A program made the position numbers and the translations under genes. A model generated the notes under the pieces. The model was not told the DNA's origin and did not search any database. It worked only from the letters and a program-made list of their open reading frames with translations. A stretch of 64,000 bases of DNA, taken from NCBI GenBank assembly GCA_963921245.4, contig CAWUEY030000001.1:248001-312000 (forward strand). The letters are read 5' to 3'. The DNA is from JABJGO01 sp963921245. Its GTDB lineage: Bacteria > Pseudomonadota > Alphaproteobacteria > Rhodospirillales > Casp-alpha2. Shown piece after piece: positions 25,746-33,644 of the stretch. Within the stretch, counting starts at the first letter, position 1, and the number at the start of each line of letters is the position of its first letter.

Positions 25746-26117
25746 TCAGTCTGCCGGTGTCGCAATCCACCAGATGTTGTCGCATGGGTCTGTGAACCCG
25801 GCCATTCTGTCACCGTGTGGTCGGAGGTTCGGCTCCATTAGAGATGTGGCACCTAGGCTCAATGCTTTTGCATAGACCTGCTCGACCGCATCAACGTAGA
25901 CATGCATCTGAGAAACGTTGGGCAGATAGGGTGCGGTGCTCTGGTTTATCATCAACAGCGACTTACCGATCATCATTCTGACGTGCCGGACCGTTCCGTC
26001 TTCGTAGCGTTTTTCCATCACCATATCGGCATCGAACACTTCTGATAGAAAATCGATCAACCTGTCGGCACTATCGACAGTGAAGTACGGCGTAACAGGT
26101 TGGTCATGGTCAAGCAT
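25746..26117 (-). CDS. Glyoxalase/VOC-family (PhnB-like) protein
   Basis: The 123-residue protein has the beta-alpha-beta-beta-beta module of the vicinal-oxygen-chelate superfamily, resembling PhnB-type proteins: PVTPYFTVDSADRLIDFL at the start, HVRMMIGKSLLMI in the middle, and the C-terminal DRMAGFTDPCDNIWWIAT with the usual Glu/Asp-rich end. The ATG at 26117 has GGAGG eight bases upstream and is clearly the start; the longer open frame is not needed. Substrate and metal are unknown. It stands alone, and on its 3' side there is a 240-base gap to the cupin gene without recognisable features. Confidence 0.8.
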   Translation of the reverse strand: MLDHDQPVTPYFTVDSADRLIDFLSEVFDADMVMEKRYEDGTVRHVRMMIGKSLLMINQSTAPYLPNVSQMHVYVDAVEQVYAKALSLGATSLMEPNLRPHGDRMAGFTDPCDNIWWIATPAD

Positions 26118-26262
26118 ATGACGGCCTCCGTATGTTCCTCTTTGAACATAGGACAGTTTACTGCTTCTTTGGGATGTTTTTGCCCCGCGCCGCGCGCGGA
26201 CCATCGCACCCAGGACGCTGATCAATGAATGGCGGGAATCCGATCTGACGCGTGCCCCTGTT

Positions 26263-26460
26263 ATGGAGGATTTGATTGAGGCTCTCATCAAGAAGAATGT
26301 CACCAATTTCAAGAATTTTCCCGAAGTGGCGCAGAAAAAGCTGCTTAAACGGCACCGTATGCGGAAAAAATTCACCTATGTAGCCGATTCGTTCGGGGGC
26401 CGCCGAGGCTGTCAATGCCGGCTTTGCCGCCGCCGATGGCGGCGGTTTTCTCCAGAGTAA
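26263..26460 (+). pseudogene. Possible short gene remnant
   Basis: A 65-codon frame begins MEDLIEALIKKNVTNFKNF and contains PEVAQKKLLKRHRMRKK, an amphipathic, basic sequence that looks like real protein rather than chance translation. The frame is open upstream to about 26155 with further plausible codons but no good start. Its end runs into a GC-rich terminator hairpin. I suspect the tail of a decayed small alphaproteobacterial gene; function unknown. Confidence 0.3.
26428..26450 (+). terminator. Rho-independent terminator, plus strand
   Basis: A perfect 8-bp stem CCGCCGCC/GGCGGCGG with loop GAT is followed by TTTT. It would end any plus-strand transcript of the small remnant at 26263. Confidence 0.65.
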
Positions 26461-26469
26461 TCTGCATAC

Positions 26470-26494
26470 AAAAAAGGCCGGTTTGAAACCGGCC
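26470..26494 (-). terminator. Rho-independent terminator of the gcv operon
   Basis: Read on the minus strand, GGCCGGTT and AACCGGCC form a stem 31 bases after the gcvP stop, followed by a run of six T (six A at 26470-26475 on the plus strand). Position and strand fit the end of the gcvT-gcvH-gcvP transcript. Confidence 0.88.
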
Positions 26495-26524
26495 CTTGTT
26501 GTATCCGTTGTTCCAAAGCGGATC

Positions 26525-29431
26525 TTATTCTGCGGCTTCCTGGTACGCCTCCATGGGCGGACATGAGCAAACCAAAACCCGATCTCCGTGTACGTTGTCC
26601 ACACGGGCAACCGGCGGCCAGAACTTGTCGTTACGGATGTAATCCAGTGGGAAGTATGCTTCTTCTTTCGAATAGGGCAGGGACCAGGAACTCTGCAACA
26701 ACAGGTCGTGCGTATGCGGGGCATTGCGCAACAGGTTATTTTCGGCGTCAGCCTTGCCGTCTTCAATATCCCGGATTTCCTTCCTGATCTGGATCATGGC
26801 GTCACAAAATCGGTCGAGCTCGCGTTTGGCCTCGGACTCTGTCGGCTCGATCATCAAGGTATCGACAACCGGGAATGACATGGTTGGGGCATGGAAGCCA
26901 TAATCCACCAGACGCTTTGCCAAATCCTCGTTGGTGATGCCGCAACTCTCCTTAATTGGCCGCAAGTCCACAATACATTCGTGCGCAACGGTTCCGTTAC
27001 GCCCCGTGTAGAGAACGGGGTAGTGAGGATCGAGACGCTTGGCAATATAATTGGCACTGAGGATTGCCGTGGTCGTGCTTAACTTGAGGCCACGCGGGCC
27101 CAGCATCGCGATATAAGCCCAGGAAATAGGCAGAATGCTTGCCGACCCCCAGGGCGCTGAGGCAATGGTACCGACGGTTCCGTTGTCACCTTCCGCCGGG
27201 TTGACCCCTTCCACAATGGGATGGTCAGGCAGGAACGGTGCCAGATGCGCGCCGACGCCGATGGGGCCTACACCCGGTCCGCCGCCACCGTGCGGGATGG
27301 CGAGGGTCTTGTGCAGATTGAGATGCATCACGTCCGCCCCAAATTTACCGGGCTTTGCCAGGCCCACCATGGCGTTCATGTTTGCGCCATCCAGATAGAC
27401 CTGAGCGCCGTGATTGTGAATGGTTTCACAAATGTCGACGATGGCTTCCTCAAACACCCCGTGGGTTGATGGGTAAGTGATCATCAGGGCGGCCAGGCTA
27501 TGGGAATGTTCGGCGGCCTTGGCTTTGAGATCGTCAATATCCACGTTGCCGTTGTCATCGCTGGCAACCACCACGACCGTCATCCCCGCCATCATGGCGC
27601 TGGCCGGATTGGTGCCATGTGACGAGGACGGGATCAGACAGATGTTCCGCCCGCCTTCTCCACGAGATTCGTGGTAACGGCGAATGACGGCAAGCCCGGT
27701 AAATTCCCCTTGAGACCCCGCATTGGGTTGAAGGGAGATAGCATCAAAGCCGGTGATTTCGCACAGGTGTTCTTCGAGTTCTTCGAACAACTGCTGATAT
27801 CCCTGCGTTTGATCCAGCGGGGCAAACGGATGAAGTGCCGAGAAGTTCCGCCAGGTCACGGGAATCATCTGGGTTGTAGCGTTCAGCTTCATCGTACACG
27901 AACCGAGCGGGATCATCGCCCGGTCGAGGGCAACGTCCTTGGCCTGAAGGCGGCGCAAGTACCGCAGCATTTCCGTTTCCGCATGATAGAGGCTGAATAC
28001 GGGATGTTGCAGAAACCCGCTGGTACGGGCCAGAGCGTCGGGGATAACGCCCTCCACTTGCTCATCCAGGTCCGGCACGCTCAATTTCTGATGGGCCTTG
28101 GAGTCGAAGACTTTCCAGAGTGCAGCGATATTCCGCCGTCGGGTCGTTTCATCCACCGAAATGCCCAGGTGATCCGCATCGATAACCCGAAGGTTAATAC
28201 GAGACTCACGCGCCCGCGCAGCAATCTTTCCGGCCTGGCCACGAACCCTGATTTTCAGGGTATCGAAGTAACTGTCGTTGACAATCTCGATGCCAAGTTT
28301 TTCAAGGCCCAGGGCGAGAATACGGGTCATGCGGTGAATCTTGGACGAAATCCGCAGAACACCGGCGGGACCATGAAAGACCGCGTAGAATCCGGCCAGA
28401 ACCGCCAGCAGCACCTGTGCTGTGCAGATGTTACTGGTGGCTTTTTCCCGTCGGATGTGTTGTTCGCGGGTTTGCAGGGCCATCCGTAGGGCAGGCTTGC
28501 CGAGGGCATCAACGGATACACCGATAATACGTCCGGGAACCTGCCGCTTATACGCTTCCCTTGAGGCAAAGAATGCGGCGTGTGGGCCACCATATCCCAT
28601 GGGAACGCCGAATCGTTGGGAGGAACCCAGTACAATATCGGCACCCATTTCTCCCGGCGGTTTCAGCAGGGCCAGACTCATAAGATCGGTTGCGACACAT
28701 GCCATGGCGCCGCCGTCGTGGGCAGCCTGTATGACCGGTTCGGGGTCCCGAACAGTGCCTGTGGAACCCGGATACTGGATCAGGACACCATAGTGGTCCT
28801 CTGCATTGAGGTCCGACCAGGGATCGCCCACGACGACCTCAAAACCGGCGAGAGCGGCACGGGTCTTGACCACAGAAATCGTTTGAGGATGACAATCGGC
28901 GTCCACAAAGAAGCGATTGCAGTCTTTCTTTTTGGCAATCCGATGAGCCATGGCCATGGCTTCAGCCGCGGCTGTGCCTTCGTCCAGCAGAGACGCATTG
29001 GCCAGTTCCATACCGGTCATGTCCATGACCATCTGCTGATAGTTCAGGACGGCTTCCAATCGACCCTGGGACACTTCTGCCTGATAGGGCGAATAGGCCG
29101 TGTACCAGCCCGGATTTTCAAGGACGTTCCTGAGAACCACATTAGGAATTACGGTACCATAGTATCCCATGCCGATCATAGAGATGAAGACCTTGTTGCG
29201 CTCGCCCATCCGGCGCAGAACGGTCAGCGTGTAGCGTTCACTGATGCTGTCAGGGACGGCTAGAGGTTCATGGCTCAGAATGGTTTCCGGTACGGTTTTC
29301 TCGACAAGCTCTTCCACCGATGACATGCCGATGGTTTCGAGCATTTCGGCAATCTGTTGCTCACCCGGACCCACATGACGGCTGATGAAGTCGTCCTTTT
29401 TTTCAAGTTCGCTAAGGGGTGTGTGTGCCAT
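26525..29431 (-). CDS. gcvP: Glycine dehydrogenase (decarboxylating), P protein
   Basis: The 968-residue pyridoxal-phosphate enzyme decarboxylates glycine and loads the aminomethyl group on the lipoyl arm of GcvH, the first step of the glycine cleavage system. It is the single-chain form with both halves (N-terminal [14 protein letters not shown] start; C-terminal active half). The PLP lysine is in [16 protein letters not shown] near residue 705, and the glycine-rich [10 protein letters not shown] follows. The ATG at 29431 shares a base with the gcvH stop (TGATG), which makes the TTG one codon earlier unlikely as start. Last gene of the operon, followed by a terminator. Confidence 0.97.
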   Translation of the reverse strand: MAHTPLSELEKKDDFISRHVGPGEQQIAEMLETIGMSSVEELVEKTVPETILSHEPLAVPDSISERYTLTVLRRMGERNKVFISMIGMGYYGTVIPNVVLRNVLENPGWYTAYSPYQAEVSQGRLEAVLNYQQMVMDMTGMELANASLLDEGTAAAEAMAMAHRIAKKKDCNRFFVDADCHPQTISVVKTRAALAGFEVVVGDPWSDLNAEDHYGVLIQYPGSTGTVRDPEPVIQAAHDGGAMACVATDLMSLALLKPPGEMGADIVLGSSQRFGVPMGYGGPHAAFFASREAYKRQVPGRIIGVSVDALGKPALRMALQTREQHIRREKATSNICTAQVLLAVLAGFYAVFHGPAGVLRISSKIHRMTRILALGLEKLGIEIVNDSYFDTLKIRVRGQAGKIAARARESRINLRVIDADHLGISVDETTRRRNIAALWKVFDSKAHQKLSVPDLDEQVEGVIPDALARTSGFLQHPVFSLYHAETEMLRYLRRLQAKDVALDRAMIPLGSCTMKLNATTQMIPVTWRNFSALHPFAPLDQTQGYQQLFEELEEHLCEITGFDAISLQPNAGSQGEFTGLAVIRRYHESRGEGGRNICLIPSSSHGTNPASAMMAGMTVVVVASDDNGNVDIDDLKAKAAEHSHSLAALMITYPSTHGVFEEAIVDICETIHNHGAQVYLDGANMNAMVGLAKPGKFGADVMHLNLHKTLAIPHGGGGPGVGPIGVGAHLAPFLPDHPIVEGVNPAEGDNGTVGTIASAPWGSASILPISWAYIAMLGPRGLKLSTTTAILSANYIAKRLDPHYPVLYTGRNGTVAHECIVDLRPIKESCGITNEDLAKRLVDYGFHAPTMSFPVVDTLMIEPTESEAKRELDRFCDAMIQIRKEIRDIEDGKADAENNLLRNAPHTHDLLLQSSWSLPYSKEEAYFPLDYIRNDKFWPPVARVDNVHGDRVLVCSCPPMEAYQEAAE

Positions 29432-29805
29432 CAACCAAGGCCCTCCACATGTGCGTCATAGGCCGTCTTATCCATCAGGTCGTCCAGTTCACCCGCATCA
29501 GACAGTTTGATTTTATACATCCAACCGTCGGTTTCCGGTGCGCTGTTGATCAATGTCGGGTCGCCTTCCAGGTCTTCGTTGATCTCGACGACTTCACCGC
29601 TGAGCGGTGCGTAGGTTTCGCTGGCCGCTTTAACGGATTCTATAACGCCGGATTCGCCGCCCTTGTCCAGGCTATCGCCCACGGCGGGACCTTCGACAAA
29701 CACGACATCACCCATTTGCTCCTGAGCGTAATTGGTGACGCCAACAGTGGCGACGTCGCCTTCAACAGTTACCCATTCGTGGTCGTCAGTGTATCTGGTG
29801 CTCAT
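29431..29805 (-). CDS. gcvH: Glycine cleavage system H protein
   Basis: The 124-residue lipoyl carrier shuttles the aminomethyl intermediate between GcvP, GcvT and the lipoamide dehydrogenase. The lipoylation site is Lys59 in ESVKAASE, preceded by GGESGVI as usual. Length is standard for the family. It lies 29 bases after gcvT and overlaps gcvP by one base. The enzyme L component (lpd) is not in the window. Confidence 0.97.
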   Translation of the reverse strand: MSTRYTDDHEWVTVEGDVATVGVTNYAQEQMGDVVFVEGPAVGDSLDKGGESGVIESVKAASETYAPLSGEVVEINEDLEGDPTLINSAPETDGWMYKIKLSDAGELDDLMDKTAYDAHVEGLG

Positions 29806-29834
29806 GATTTAATCCTTCCCGTGAGAATGTTGAG

Positions 29835-30950
29835 TTAGCTTTTAAAATAACGATGTTCGGTGAACGTCGGGGAGACAACAGTGGCGGGCAGGGCCTTGCC
29901 ACGAACCATCAGGTTGACGGGCGTGCCAATAGCTTTGTGTTCACGGGCCACATAACCCATTGCAACGGGGCCGCCGACTGTGGGACCGAAACCGCCACTG
30001 GTAACCTCGCCAATTATGTTTCCGTCAGTATCTGCGATTTTCGTGTGAGCCCTTGCTGGTGCTTTGCCCACCGGTTTGATGCCGACCCGTCGTCGTGTCG
30101 TGCCCGCGGCGATCTGCTGCTGGATGACATCGGCCCCCGGAAAGCCGCCCGCTTTCCGGCGGCGTTTCGAGATTGTCCACAGCAAACCCGCTTCAATGGG
30201 TGTGGTGTCTTCCGTGATGTCGTTGCCATAGAGACAAAGGCCAGCTTCCAGCCGCAGGGAATCTCGCGACCCCAGTCCGGCGGCCTTCACCTCTGGTTCA
30301 CCCAGCAGCAATCGGGCAATATTTTCGGCATCATCCACCGGAATAGAAATCTCGTAACCGTCTTCGCCCGTGTACCCGGAGCGTGTCACGAAACAGGATA
30401 CACCACCGATACGAAGGTCCGCCGTCGACATGAATTTCATATGCTGTGCCGGGGCGGCATAGCGTGCAAGTACATGTGCGGCGGATGGTCCTTGAAGGGC
30501 CAGCAGTACGTGATCTTCGATAGCTTCGATTTCACAAATGCCAGAGAGGTTGGTGCGTAAATGTGCGATATCCGCCTCTTTGCAGGCGGCATTGATGACC
30601 AGATACAAATGATCGCCTTTTTGGGTAACCATCAGGTCATCCATAATACCGCCGCGTTTATTGGTGAACATGGTGTATTTCGTATTCCCAGCCGACATTG
30701 CTGTGATGTCGCCAACGACCAGAGACTCCAGTGCTTCGGCGGGATTTGCTCCGTGCAGCTTGACCTGTCCCATATGGGAAACATCAAACAGCGAGGCCTC
30801 TGTCCGGGTATGGTTGTGTTCGTTGATAATGCCGCCTGGGTATTGGACCGGCATGTCATAGCCCGCAAAAGGGACCATCCTGCCACCCAGTTCCCGATGC
30901 AAGGAATCAAGCGGTACAGTTTTCGGAGGGCTTTCAGATTGCGTTTCCAT
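29835..30950 (-). CDS. gcvT: Aminomethyltransferase, glycine cleavage T protein
   Basis: The 371-residue protein transfers the methylene group from GcvH to tetrahydrofolate and releases ammonia. Family features include PVQYPGGIINEHNHTR near the start (folate and substrate contacts), DVSHMGQVKLHG, SGYTGEDGYEIS and the C-terminal GEVTSGGFGPTVG. The ATG at 30950 has GGAG about 9 bases upstream, immediately beside the 3' end of a glycine riboswitch aptamer, so translation of this first operon gene is probably regulated by glycine. Confidence 0.96.
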   Translation of the reverse strand: METQSESPPKTVPLDSLHRELGGRMVPFAGYDMPVQYPGGIINEHNHTRTEASLFDVSHMGQVKLHGANPAEALESLVVGDITAMSAGNTKYTMFTNKRGGIMDDLMVTQKGDHLYLVINAACKEADIAHLRTNLSGICEIEAIEDHVLLALQGPSAAHVLARYAAPAQHMKFMSTADLRIGGVSCFVTRSGYTGEDGYEISIPVDDAENIARLLLGEPEVKAAGLGSRDSLRLEAGLCLYGNDITEDTTPIEAGLLWTISKRRRKAGGFPGADVIQQQIAAGTTRRRVGIKPVGKAPARAHTKIADTDGNIIGEVTSGGFGPTVGGPVAMGYVAREHKAIGTPVNLMVRGKALPATVVSPTFTEHRYFKS

Positions 30951-30960
30951 ATTTCTACTC

Positions 30961-31222
30961 CAGCTTTCCAGAACAGTTTCAGGGCCGAACCAACGGTTCG
31001 AAGAAACACCCCCTCTGTCTTGGAACCTGAAAGATTCCCCATCTGATAAGTATACGACAGCATACCTATCCGGGTTACATCTTCGGTGAGGTTAACAGAA
31101 AATCGGTCAACCTGCTTTCCAGAGTCTCATAACGCTGGCGGTCCGTAAGCCTGAGAGATTCCGGGGCGGTTGCTCCTTCGGCGCCTGAGCCATTGGGACA
31201 CAGGACTCTCCCGCAGCGCGTT
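30961..31222 (-). promoter_or_regulatory. Tandem glycine riboswitch upstream of gcvT
   Basis: Two glycine aptamers lie in series on the minus strand. The upstream one (about 31115-31222) reads CGGGAGAGTCC, then GGCGCCGAAGGAGCAA, then ATCTCTCAGGC and finally GACTCTGGAAAGC, all hallmark conserved blocks. The downstream one (about 30961-31055) is more divergent: GGGGAATCTTTCAGGTTCC, then AAGACAGAGGGGG, and closes with TTCTGGAAAGC. The closing strand ends a few bases before the gcvT ribosome-binding site GGAG. Glycine riboswitches usually turn gcv operons on when glycine is plentiful; the distance here favours control of translation, which is inference. Confidence 0.9.
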
Positions 31223-31256
31223 GCTGAGAAATATGTCTCCACTTGTCGGGAAATCT

Positions 31257-31299
31257 ATCAACTCTTTCGGGTAGCCGCAACCCACCCGAAGGAGTTGAT
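31257..31299 (-). terminator. Strong hairpin after the lipoprotein gene
   Basis: Arms ATCAACTCTTTCGGGT and ACCCGAAGGAGTTGAT pair over 16 positions with one G-T mismatch. It lies 11 bases beyond the stop of the lipoprotein gene and ahead of the gcv leader. There is no long T run, so it may act as a weak or bidirectional terminator. Confidence 0.6.
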
Positions 31300-31309
31300 T
31301 TCAAACTAT

Positions 31310-31912
31310 TCAGTAATAGAGAGGCACCGTGGTCTGATTGTACTTTAACTGATCCGGCGTAACCTGAAGGCCGACATAAATTATGTAGTTGTAGCCGTCA
31401 TCCGGCGGTTCGATGGGAATGGTCAACAGAACAGGCTCATCAAATACGGTCAGGCGATAACGGTTCCCTTCGAATGAAATGGGCAGTTCGAAATTGCCCT
31501 TGCTGACGATTGTTTTTTCCCGGGTGGCCAGAGTTACGAAATACGGGATATCTGCATAACCTGTTGTATTCGCCGGGCCTCTTGCGACGGTAATTCCAAG
31601 GCTAAGTTCAATATCGATTTGGCCAGTTCCGGTTTCATCGTCCACGTCGTAAATACAATTGGCGAGAAAATCCTCGACCACGGCTTCGGTGTCGATATCC
31701 GTCAAATCACGGCCTGCACCCTCGCGGAACACGACCATGCGTTCGGCATCGGCCAGGATGGATACTGACGGGCAGGGCGGCGGTAGCGTGGCTTCATTTG
31801 AGGCAAACGGATTGAAGTCCTCCACGGAACCGCAAGCGGATACCAGTATTGTGCTGGCAACAAGGAGAGCAATTGTTGTTCTGCGGTCAGATCTCAGGCC
31901 CAGGGACCACAT
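31310..31912 (-). CDS. Predicted lipoprotein, function unknown
   Basis: The 200-residue protein starts with a basic end, a hydrophobic core and the lipobox LVSAC with the acylated cysteine near residue 27. The ATG has GGAGGA at good spacing. The mature part (CPSVSILADAERMVVFREGAGRD, then IDIELSLGITVARGPAN) resembles alphaproteobacterial conserved lipoproteins without assigned role and is mostly beta-rich. A membrane-anchored periplasmic location is likely. It is a single gene between the gcv operon and the restriction-modification insert. Confidence 0.82.
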   Translation of the reverse strand: MWSLGLRSDRRTTIALLVASTILVSACGSVEDFNPFASNEATLPPPCPSVSILADAERMVVFREGAGRDLTDIDTEAVVEDFLANCIYDVDDETGTGQIDIELSLGITVARGPANTTGYADIPYFVTLATREKTIVSKGNFELPISFEGNRYRLTVFDEPVLLTIPIEPPDDGYNYIIYVGLQVTPDQLKYNQTTVPLYY

Positions 31913-32178
31913 TTCTTCCTCCTATGCACAGGTTGGACGACGGGAATTCTAACGGAGGCATGTCGGGCACGACAAGCGTCTCGAAATCTTATACTGAAAG
32001 GGGATTGTATACAGAACTAGCAATTTGCCGATTTGATTTTCTTATCTCGCACCTTTCGTAATGTGATTACGATTTGCTACGGGCTAGCGGCGATTCGCTC
32101 GATCTTGTTCCTGACCGGTAGGCCCTGCTTGGGTCTGGGCAGCTTCTTCGCCAAGGCGAGCACTAATCCCCTCCATTT
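31913..32178. other. Intergenic stretch at the left border of the restriction-modification insert
   Basis: About 266 bases without a full gene. On the minus strand 32083-32175 encodes LVLALAKKLPRPKQGLP and VRNKIERIAASP before a stop, which looks like the C-terminal tail of a lost basic protein, possibly of a mobile element. I cannot assign it to a family. The remainder appears to be the promoter region of the lipoprotein gene. Confidence 0.35.
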
Positions 32179-32898
32179 TCAGAATATGTAAAATCGCAGT
32201 GCCGTTTCTCCAACTTCTTTAAGAATATCAAGCATTTCCGAAGCGGTCCATTCTTCTTCCCGAAAATACATCGAAACCGGCGCATAGAAATTCTTATCGC
32301 TGGAGCCGTCTTTCTTAAAAACAAAGGTTTTATTGAGCGGGTAGAACTCGTTCATCATCGCCACCTTGGACATCACAAAGGCGTTTTGGTCATAGTCTTC
32401 AACAAAATCGCACCCCGATCCGAAACATACAAACGGTGTGATCGGCTCATGGTTTAATGCCGCTCGAATACCGGCAAGGTTCTTGCCCAGCCGCTCTATA
32501 GCGTTCCCTTGGGCCTGCTTGGCTTTGCCCTCGGCCATGCGCTGCTTATTCGTTCCCTGGCGTTTGACTTCCGAAATAAGGATGATTTGCAGATATTCAG
32601 GATCATCGTGATTTTTGAGAAAAATGATTCCACCATCCGGTTTTATCGTTCGACTCCCGAAAGTGTTATCAAACTCTTTTCGCAGGCCAATTTTTTGCGG
32701 AAATGAAATTAAACTCTCAAATGATATTTCCTTTTCAAATGTTAAATAGTGATTATCCAAAATGTTTTTGAACCTGCTTTCTAAATACTTGATGCAGTCT
32801 CTCATCGCCGCATAGATTTCCTTATCATCCTTTTTGGATTTTGTATTCTTCGGCTTGTGCTGTTCTTTATTCTGGCGAAGCTGTTCAGAATTAGCCAT
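32179..32898 (-). CDS. EcoRI-like type II restriction endonuclease
   Basis: The 239-residue protein shows the EcoRI active-site layout: P-D88-G-G, then E110-V-K112-R-Q-G, corresponding to D91, E111 and K113 of EcoRI, and GNAIERLGKN at 131-140, matching the EcoRI GNAIERSHKN block that carries a DNA-contacting Arg. It is slightly shorter than EcoRI (277 residues). The start at 32898 overlaps the methyltransferase stop by eight bases (ATGGCTAA) and gives MANSEQLRQN; an upstream start at 32928 is less likely. Recognition of GAATTC is plausible but not proved. Translation is likely coupled to the methyltransferase. Confidence 0.88.
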   Translation of the reverse strand: MANSEQLRQNKEQHKPKNTKSKKDDKEIYAAMRDCIKYLESRFKNILDNHYLTFEKEISFESLISFPQKIGLRKEFDNTFGSRTIKPDGGIIFLKNHDDPEYLQIILISEVKRQGTNKQRMAEGKAKQAQGNAIERLGKNLAGIRAALNHEPITPFVCFGSGCDFVEDYDQNAFVMSKVAMMNEFYPLNKTFVFKKDGSSDKNFYAPVSMYFREEEWTASEMLDILKEVGETALRFYIF

Positions 32899-33518
32899 TG
32901 TAGAAATAATGCCCCGCCAAGCCGTCAATATTGAAAATCAAAATCTCGCTATGAAAAAGAACACCTCGGTAAATATCTTTTGGAAGAGCGATGATTGACG
33001 ATATTGGGGGGTATGTGCCATCAACAAATCGCTGCCAACGCTTGCTCCCGACAGTTTGATTCAGCCGCAGCCCATAAGGGGCAAAAAGAATTATTGGAAT
33101 ATCCCGCCCCCAAAGTTCGATGATTTTCTGTAACCAAATTTCGGGAAGCAGTGGACGGCCACCGTAAAGCCGCTTGATCATTTCCTTGGTCTTCGCGTCG
33201 ACGTTGAAGGGAGGATTGGCGATGACCAAGGCGGGCGTATCATATTCGCCCGGCAATATATCTATGAAATTGCACTTGACTGTGTTCGGGAACCCTTGAT
33301 CCTCAATGTCGATTCCCAGGGTTTCATAGCCAGCTTCTTTAAATGGATGAAGCAACGATCCCGCGCCAACGCACGGGTCAACAATTTTACCCCCCCCCCC
33401 CCCCCCCGCATATTTTGTCTGCGATTACGTCAAAGATGAAGCGGCTCACGCCGGACGGCGTGTATACTGTGGAATTTTTGGTGTTCCGATAGAAATTGTT
33501 GCGGGCGACGTTGTACAT
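32891..33518 (-). CDS. Adenine-specific DNA methyltransferase, out of frame at an 18-G run (phase-variable)
   Basis: Starting at ATG 33518 the protein reads MYNVARNNFYRNTKNS, then VSRFIFDVIADKIC, and enters a run of 18 G. With 18 G the next codon is TAA. In the frame one base away the gene continues at once with KIVDPCVGAGSLLHPF (motif I near residue 44 of the restored protein) and VIANPPF (NPPF at about 101-104, the N6-adenine catalytic motif), ending at 32891. A tract of 17 or 20 G would give a complete protein of about 208-209 residues. The coherent sequence on both sides shows one gene, not two. It is presumably the protective partner of the EcoRI-like nuclease immediately downstream. Confidence 0.85.
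33390..33407 (-). repeat. Homopolymer of 18 G (18 C on plus strand) inside the methyltransferase gene
   Basis: An uninterrupted run, by far the longest mononucleotide tract seen in the window. It encodes a short glycine linker between the N-terminal helix and motif I when in frame. Slipped-strand mispairing at such a tract changes reading frame. Homopolymer length is also the place where sequencing and assembly are least reliable. Confidence 0.9.
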
Positions 33519-33644
33519 TTTAGGGCGTCATGATTCGGCTGCGGACTTTATCAGTCTACGGCCTAGTTGACATGAGGTACAGCCTAAAAACCCATTTGCG
33601 CAACGGTAATTGCCAGTTTTGTATATAATCCCCTACTGAAAGGA

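Noticed and set aside
32083..32175. Basic peptide on the minus strand left of the nuclease gene as part of an integrase
   Set aside because: Too short to assign; no catalytic motif and no matching upstream part. Mentioned only as a relic.
32179..33518. Treating the methyltransferase simply as a dead pseudogene
   Set aside because: The only lesion is the count of a long G run; there are no other stops or frameshifts, and the partner nuclease is intact.
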